A stretch of 64,000 nt of DNA, from the NCBI GenBank assembly GCA_030248295.1, contig JASANH010001337.1:62001-126000 (forward strand), in the 5' to 3' direction. This document shows positions 58,490 to 64,000 of this stretch, in pieces. The notes under the pieces were generated by a model, which worked only from the letters and a program-made list of their open reading frames with translations, searched no databases and was not told the DNA's origin. The position numbers and the translations under genes were made by a program. Every line of letters starts with the position of its first letter. Position 1 is the stretch's first letter. The stretch comes from Mesodorylaimus sp. YZB2_4 (lineage: Eukaryota > Nematoda > Enoplea > Dorylaimida > Dorylaimidae).

Positions 58490-60068
58490 CAGCAAAACGA
58501 CCTTATAGCCGTCGTATGTGCGAGATGTTGTAATGTGATTATCAGTACATTCCTAGGAACCCGTCAGTGTTTAATTTCTGCCCTTACCATCCGAAAGCGA
58601 TATCTATTTTCGTTTATTGAACTAGGTCTTTCTCTCCTTGCCATTGTGAAGATTTTTCTAAACGGGACACTGCATTGTCTGGCATAGCTCTTTTGAACAC
58701 TTGAAATGATCAGGGAGCCTTGTTAGCCTTCTGATAGTCTTTGTAAAAATACGATATACTTTATGTATTCGCCTACGCGCCTTTAATAGCCTCATTCTCG
58801 ACTCATTTCTCATTTCATCCTTATTCTGCTCTTCAAGAATTTGACCCCTATTTGTTATACGATCTTCTACAAAGTTATTACAAGCTATCGTACTATTGTT
58901 GGGTTTGTCCTTGGCAGCCGAGCGTCTCATCATATTATTCGCTGACAATAAACGTCACGCTCCAACATTTCGACCCGACTTGCCACGGCGGAAAAGGTTA
59001 CTAAATTTCATCATAGCCTCGATTTGGTATTATACCAACTCGATATGCAAGCAAAAAATTGACTTGCGAGGCTAAGAGAAAGCCAAACCCAAGTTTTAAA
59101 AGGGCGGATGTAGAATATTTGATTCCACCTGAAAATGTAGAATGGGGGTTTTAAGCAGTCAAATCACAAAAGTTCTAAGAATGGCGTGTTTTGCTCTTTC
59201 GAACTTGTCTGCCAAAGTGTCCTTATTTAGTACAAATAAATAATTAAAATCAAGCAAAATCGATCGACTTGTTATTGAACGAGGACAACTCTTTTCCCCA
59301 AGACTTGGCATCGATCATCTCACTTTTTCTTCGAGTAGACCTTCGGCATGGCGTGCTGATTCATGGCCACCTAGTCGGACAAAGTCCAATCGTGGCATCA
59401 CAGTCCAGACTTAGCGGGTGGACAGCAGTTTTTCATGATGTCGCTGGCGCACTTTCTGCTTTTCACTCTTTAGATTGCGTGATGTTAAAAAGTGGTGGAG
59501 CCAGGTACGACGCCAAATTAATTATGAAGTGGTTTTGTTAAAGACGCAAATTGTGGAATGTGAATAACTTCACCCTCTGCTCGATCTGGCCAGTCAATCC
59601 CTGAAAGTGGAGCATAATTGGAAAGCAATGCTGGGCTGTGCAGCCATGCAATGGTCTCCCACGACAGCGTAACGACACGCCTACTTGGGTCAAGCCTCGG
59701 TGGCCGAAGAGGACAGGACGTCTTTATCGATAGGCGAGCCAGAGAAGCATATCAGATACATAGCTGATGGGACGGATGTAATTCCGTTTACTCTTCAGGG
59801 AGTTATATAGAAAAGAAATAATTCATTTTTGTTTCCTTTGTCGACGACCTTATTCATGCAGCGCGTGATGGACAAGCTAGAGCCAGGTTAATAGTGCTTT
59901 ATACAGGGTCATCTTGACTTTTTCTCATTTTCTATTTCCTTATCATATATGTATGTCCATGGGAAAAGATTGAGGTGAGCGAAGGTTTTTCCAGGTCCAT
60001 CACCCCTCCCACTTCCTGCCCCTTTTTTCATTCGATCTCGCCCAGCTTGTCCAATTTCGTTTTAGCAA
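58490..60068 (+). repeat. duplicated upstream flank of TRPA copy 2
   Basis: Counterpart of 42460-43110, expanded by an insertion of about 0.9 kb. The open frame at 59269-59541 inside the insertion contains GWTAVFHDVAGALSAFHS, which weakly resembles one ankyrin repeat. I could not join it to the gene. Confidence 0.5.
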
Positions 60069-63000
60069 ATGGTTCAATCGTCGTCGACTGTGCCGCGACG
60101 AGAGAAGAAGCTGTGGAGTGTTGTTAATGCGGTTGTAGCAGTCAAGCGATTCAGTCGGCGGAAATCACGCGTCGTCGACTCAAATATCACGTTTGTAGAA
60201 ACGTTGCCCAAAGCTTCGACTGAAAAATTATCAACTGGCATTAAAATGGGCAAGGAGATTTGTACGTTTGAAGAGAGTCCATTTTATGTCCACAAAGTAA
60301 GTGTGTCAATATGGCTCGGAATATGCTGATCGAGAATAGGACAATGTTGAATGATTCAGCAAAACTTTTGATTCAATGAACCACCCAGGTCTTGCTTCAT
60401 TAGTGCTTACTTACCCTGCATCGCAGCTCACAGCCATGGTATGCATACGTGACAGGAATTTCAAAAACTTAAGGCGAATCTTTGTATTCATGAACAAAAA
60501 GATATTTTGGCAGAAAGTGGCATTCTAAACAAAAGTGCGAGGCAAATTTTCAAGTTCAAAAAAAAATTAAAAAAGAAACTTAACAACTCCTAAGCCTATA
60601 GATTGATGGTTTTGTAAGATTTTACAGCTGATTTAAATATGCGTCTTTGTACCCAGTATGCTTGTAGGAAAAAACCATAGGTCTTATTTGCATGACGAGG
60701 TGCGCTAATGAAAACTCACTAGCTTTCTTAAATAAGCGTTGCTTCTAAATCTTGAAATGCCGCAATGCAAGATTCATTTTCTCTGCTTTGGAGCCCTTCC
60801 TTGTAGGTGTGTTGCTAAAAATATTAAAATTTCTTGCGATTTTCCTGCTGTGCATACTTACTCCTACTGTACTGTATTGTATCCCCATTCTTTTCCTCCT
60901 CCTCATGTGATCCTTTTATTGCCCTCTTTGAATGGCGGTGGTGGAAAATACCGTCTTTCTTCTCAAATTCTTTGCAGAAAGCGTAGCTCTTCTCTTTTCG
61001 CGATTGCGGCATTTTTGTCGGCAAAAATGCTTAGATGTCGAAAATTTGTTGTTTTAATAGGATCTGCAAAGTGTTTCGACGAACTGGCACCTTAACTTGT
61101 TTATGGGGAGCTCTATCAATAGAGACACTAATACGTTAGATATCTAAAATTATCGAGGCGTTGGATCATTCCTGAGACATTTTTCACATTTGCTACATTT
61201 AACGATGAGACTTGGTGGTCGGGGTGAACCAGCACTGGCTGGTACTTCCCCCACACTGGCGTGACCTTATTGAATCGTGACTCCCGTTTGAAAACACGTT
61301 AATATAATGAATGTAAAATAATGAATGTGTCACTCCAAACTGACTATTTCAGGCCTGCGCTCAGGGGCTGATGACGGTTGTCGAAAAACTAATTCTTCAA
61401 GATCCTTCGAGAGTCGTGCTAAAGGATAAAGCTGGCTTGACGTGTTTACATCACGCAGTGTCCAGAAATAGATTTGCGATCATTGATTTCTTGCTGACAA
61501 ATGGAGCAGGTATGCCAAAGGACAAAATGTACAGTACTGTATGTTCTTCATCTTACAATCCTTGCAGCTGTGAACTTTGATCTCTTTATTCACAAGCGTA
61601 CTAATCTAACATTGCATGCTGAGTTTCTGACCGAAACTCCCACTGTTTCAGATATCAATGCGCAAACGCCAGAAGGGCATACTGCGTTGCACTTGGCAGT
61701 GGAGAAGGGACGGGCTGACACAGTGCGTCATTTATTGATGGCAGGAGCTGAGGGCAATATTATCAATGAAACATTACTAGCGCCTCTTCATTTGGCAGCT
61801 TCACTGGGAAAGAAGGAAGTGGTTGCGGTAAGTTAATTTCTCTGGGGCAAAAAGATGCGTAGAAAAAGCATTCATAAATACCGAATAATTGGTCTGGGGC
61901 GGATAACTTAATATGAGCCTGGAGCGGAAAATAACCGCATTCTGACATCAAAGTTTCATAAAATAAGTGATTATTTTTTTAATCAGGGCAGACATCTTTG
62001 CAGCACATGGAATTTCCTAGATAAAGCATAGTTTCATCCTTCTAACCTTCTAGGAACATTGCAGTGTCCATGGGCCAAGTCAGTGTGTGCCATGTGCTAT
62101 CCTGAGGAAACTGAGTGCCTAGTGGCTCTCAAAAATCCAGTTTCTTATGCACTTTGATTTATATGCATAGCTTATGCGAATGTCGCGGTATCAACCTCGC
62201 TGCCAAGTGTCATACGCACCCATCGTGAGACCATCAACCGCTTATGGAAAATCTCCACATAACACTCGACAACTGTGCCAACAGAAAAGTGTTCCAACCG
62301 ATCTTATGCTCGCCCTGACTTACAGTATATTTAAGCATGCTGCTGCATAAAGCATGTGCGCAGTAATTCAAATTCTTTATCCCATACATACGTGAGATTT
62401 CCGTCACTTTCCTTCTGCATAAATGACAAAACACTGTTATCAAGCTGCAGTAACTTTTTTACTGCTCGACTCTCAAAGAAACCTTCTGCCTATAGGAATT
62501 ATGCGAGTTTCGGGACTCCGTTGACGTGAATTTAAAAGGATTCCGAGGACAGCTTGCTTTGCACTTTGCAGCCATTGGTGATAAGTCGGAAGCCGCCGAA
62601 GTTCTGGTAAGGTCATTCAGTATTTATGGGGTATGAAGATTTAAATTTTCAATGATTTCTGTTCTCTTTGAAATAACTTTTTCTGGTTTAAGTTAAAAGC
62701 TGGATGCAAGTTAGATGTGCCATCCGACAATGGCTTTTATCCTGTTCATCTCGCTGCCAAATGTGGTTCAGTGAAAACTTTACAGTTATTTCTAGAAATT
62801 GATTATTTTCCATGTAAGTTTGCTATTTTGTGCTGCCTCATCCGCAAAGCCTGAGGATATCAATTTTGTCATCCATCTGACATATTCTGTCCTTAGTGCA
62901 TTGATCAGGTAGCGCTAGCAAATGAAAAAGTCTCAAATTTAGTTTTTTAATTTCCTGTGATTCCGAGCTGCGATTACGCGCACGAAAAAAATTTGCTTGC

Positions 63001-64000
63001 TCTCTTATTCAGAAAATTCTTTCTTATTTCCCAGGGGGCAATTTGGGCTACACAACAGAGCAGTTATTACACCAAATTGATAAAGAGAAGAATAACGCAC
63101 TGCACATGGCTGTGAATAGTGGCAATTTACAAGTAAGTGTTTTTGTAACAAAACTTCATTCCTGTAAAATGTTTTCCATTTTATAGTCAGTATCAATTTG
63201 TTTAAAATTTGGTGCCGTAGTCGACACACGACAAGAAGATTTTTCCACCCCGCTGCATTTAGCATGTGCTCAGGGCTCGCTGCCCATCGTGAAAGTATTG
63301 TATGAGACACACGTTCAACGTGTCGGCGAGGACGAGGCTAAAATCGTCTTGGAGACGAAAGACGTGCTCGACATGAGCTTATTGCACAGAGCGGCCATGT
63401 TCGATCACCCGGAAGTCGTGCAATATTTACTGGAACAGGTGATCACATTTCAAGTACAACATTTGTAGATGCACATGAATGTGACCTACTTGCCAGAGAA
63501 ATTAGAGAAGCAGCAAAATACATTAGCGCTTACAGAACGTTGGTGGATCATACATAATGCATTGAGGTGAAGTTATAACGCTGTGTAGGCGGTGTAGGAC
63601 ACGACCTGGATTTGAGAAGACATGACTTCTGGCTGCATACAAATCCAGCATACTTCATGCATCTGCCCTTGAGACTTACAAGGAAGTTGAATTCACAATG
63701 AGAAACAGGAGGAAATAGGGTGACTGCCTCCTTGTAACAAACATCATACGCATTTGCCTGCAACAGTAAAAGCAATGTGAACGAAACCCTGGTTTTTAGA
63801 AAGCGGATATAGAAGCAACGGACCAAGAAAAGCGCACACCACTCCTGCTAGCCGTGGCCTGCAGCGGATTTCGGGCATTTCGTATGCTTTTGATCAATGG
63901 AGCCAACATGTCGGCAGTGGACAGAAATAAAAAGAGTGTGTTGCATTATCTTGTTGGAAGAGCATATCTTAGCGCTTTTTCGCAAGATGAATTCAATAAA
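60069..64000 (+). CDS. TRPA-family cation channel, copy 2 (5' part, cut by window end)
   Basis: Eight exons are visible with the same lengths and phases as copy 1: 60069-60296 (228), 61353-61509 (157), 61652-61827 (176), 62496-62606 (111), 62693-62813 (121), 63035-63132 (98), 63187-63438 (252) and 63800-64000 (201 of an expected 210). They code for the N-terminal segment and the first half of the ankyrin array. Landmarks are CTFEESPFYVHK, GLTCLHHAVSRN, GHTALHLAVEKG, GQLALHFAAIGD and STPLHLACAQG. No stop or frameshift is seen. Most differences from copy 1 are synonymous or conservative. The 54-nt intron between exons 6 and 7 is nearly identical to that of copy 1, while longer introns have diverged or received insertions. 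Same strand, about 5.3 kb downstream of copy 1's stop: a head-to-tail tandem duplicate. Confidence 0.93.

Noticed and set aside
59269-59541. Extra exon of TRPA copy 2 with an ankyrin-like stretch
   Set aside because: Copy 1 has no counterpart, it lies upstream of the conserved start codon and the resemblance is weak.

Overview
This is invertebrate nuclear DNA. The genes are cut by many spliceosomal introns (GT...AG, usually a gtaagt-like donor, many of 50-60 bases). Gene density is low, and the intergenic DNA is full of SINEs, foldback repeats and small DNA transposons. The gene families (NRF-6-type acyltransferase, serpin, rhodopsin-like GPCRs, TRPA channels, chymotrypsin-fold protease) point to a bilaterian animal, most plausibly an ecdysozoan (arthropod, tardigrade or early-branching nematode). 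I cannot name the species, and the acceptor sites do not show the rigid TTTTCAG of the best-known nematodes.

Layout, left to right. 1-5.5 kb holds repeats plus an orphan last exon of a serpin (2445-2624). 5504-12550 (+) is a complete 14-exon NRF-6-like acyltransferase-3 gene whose exon phases all close (759 aa). 14045-16293 (+) is a three-exon serpin with one in-frame TAG. 18747-30440 (+) carries three tandem, intronless-CDS GPCR paralogues of exactly 375 codons each, with a nest of stacked transposons between the second and third. 31.5-34.6 kb holds a SINE-interrupted foldback element and a 1.5-kb hAT-type element with a perfect 8-bp target duplication. 35001-35744 (-) is an intronless chitin/polysaccharide deacetylase of fungal or microbial appearance. 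38124-40038 (+) is a secreted chymotrypsin-fold serine protease with a KPSG-repeat tail. 43111-54720 (+) is a complete 25-exon TRPA channel (1283 aa). 60069-64000 (+) is the first eight exons of a tandem second TRPA copy, cut by the window edge.

There is no operon logic; the main organising force is local duplication (serpin 3' ends, GPCR trio, TRPA pair) followed by transposon insertion. The proteins suggest chemosensory or neuropeptide signalling (GPCRs), irritant or temperature sensing (TRPA), protease and antiprotease function (protease, serpin) and chitin handling (deacetylase), but nothing links them into one pathway.

The strongest leads are the intronless deacetylase as a horizontal-transfer candidate, the two serpin reactive-loop exons that differ only across the bait region, the GPCR trio that seems to lack the usual TM3-ECL2 disulfide, and the transposon nest whose insertion order can be read from target-site duplications. 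All exon joins were read by eye from phase, splice sites and family motifs; no search or alignment was run.
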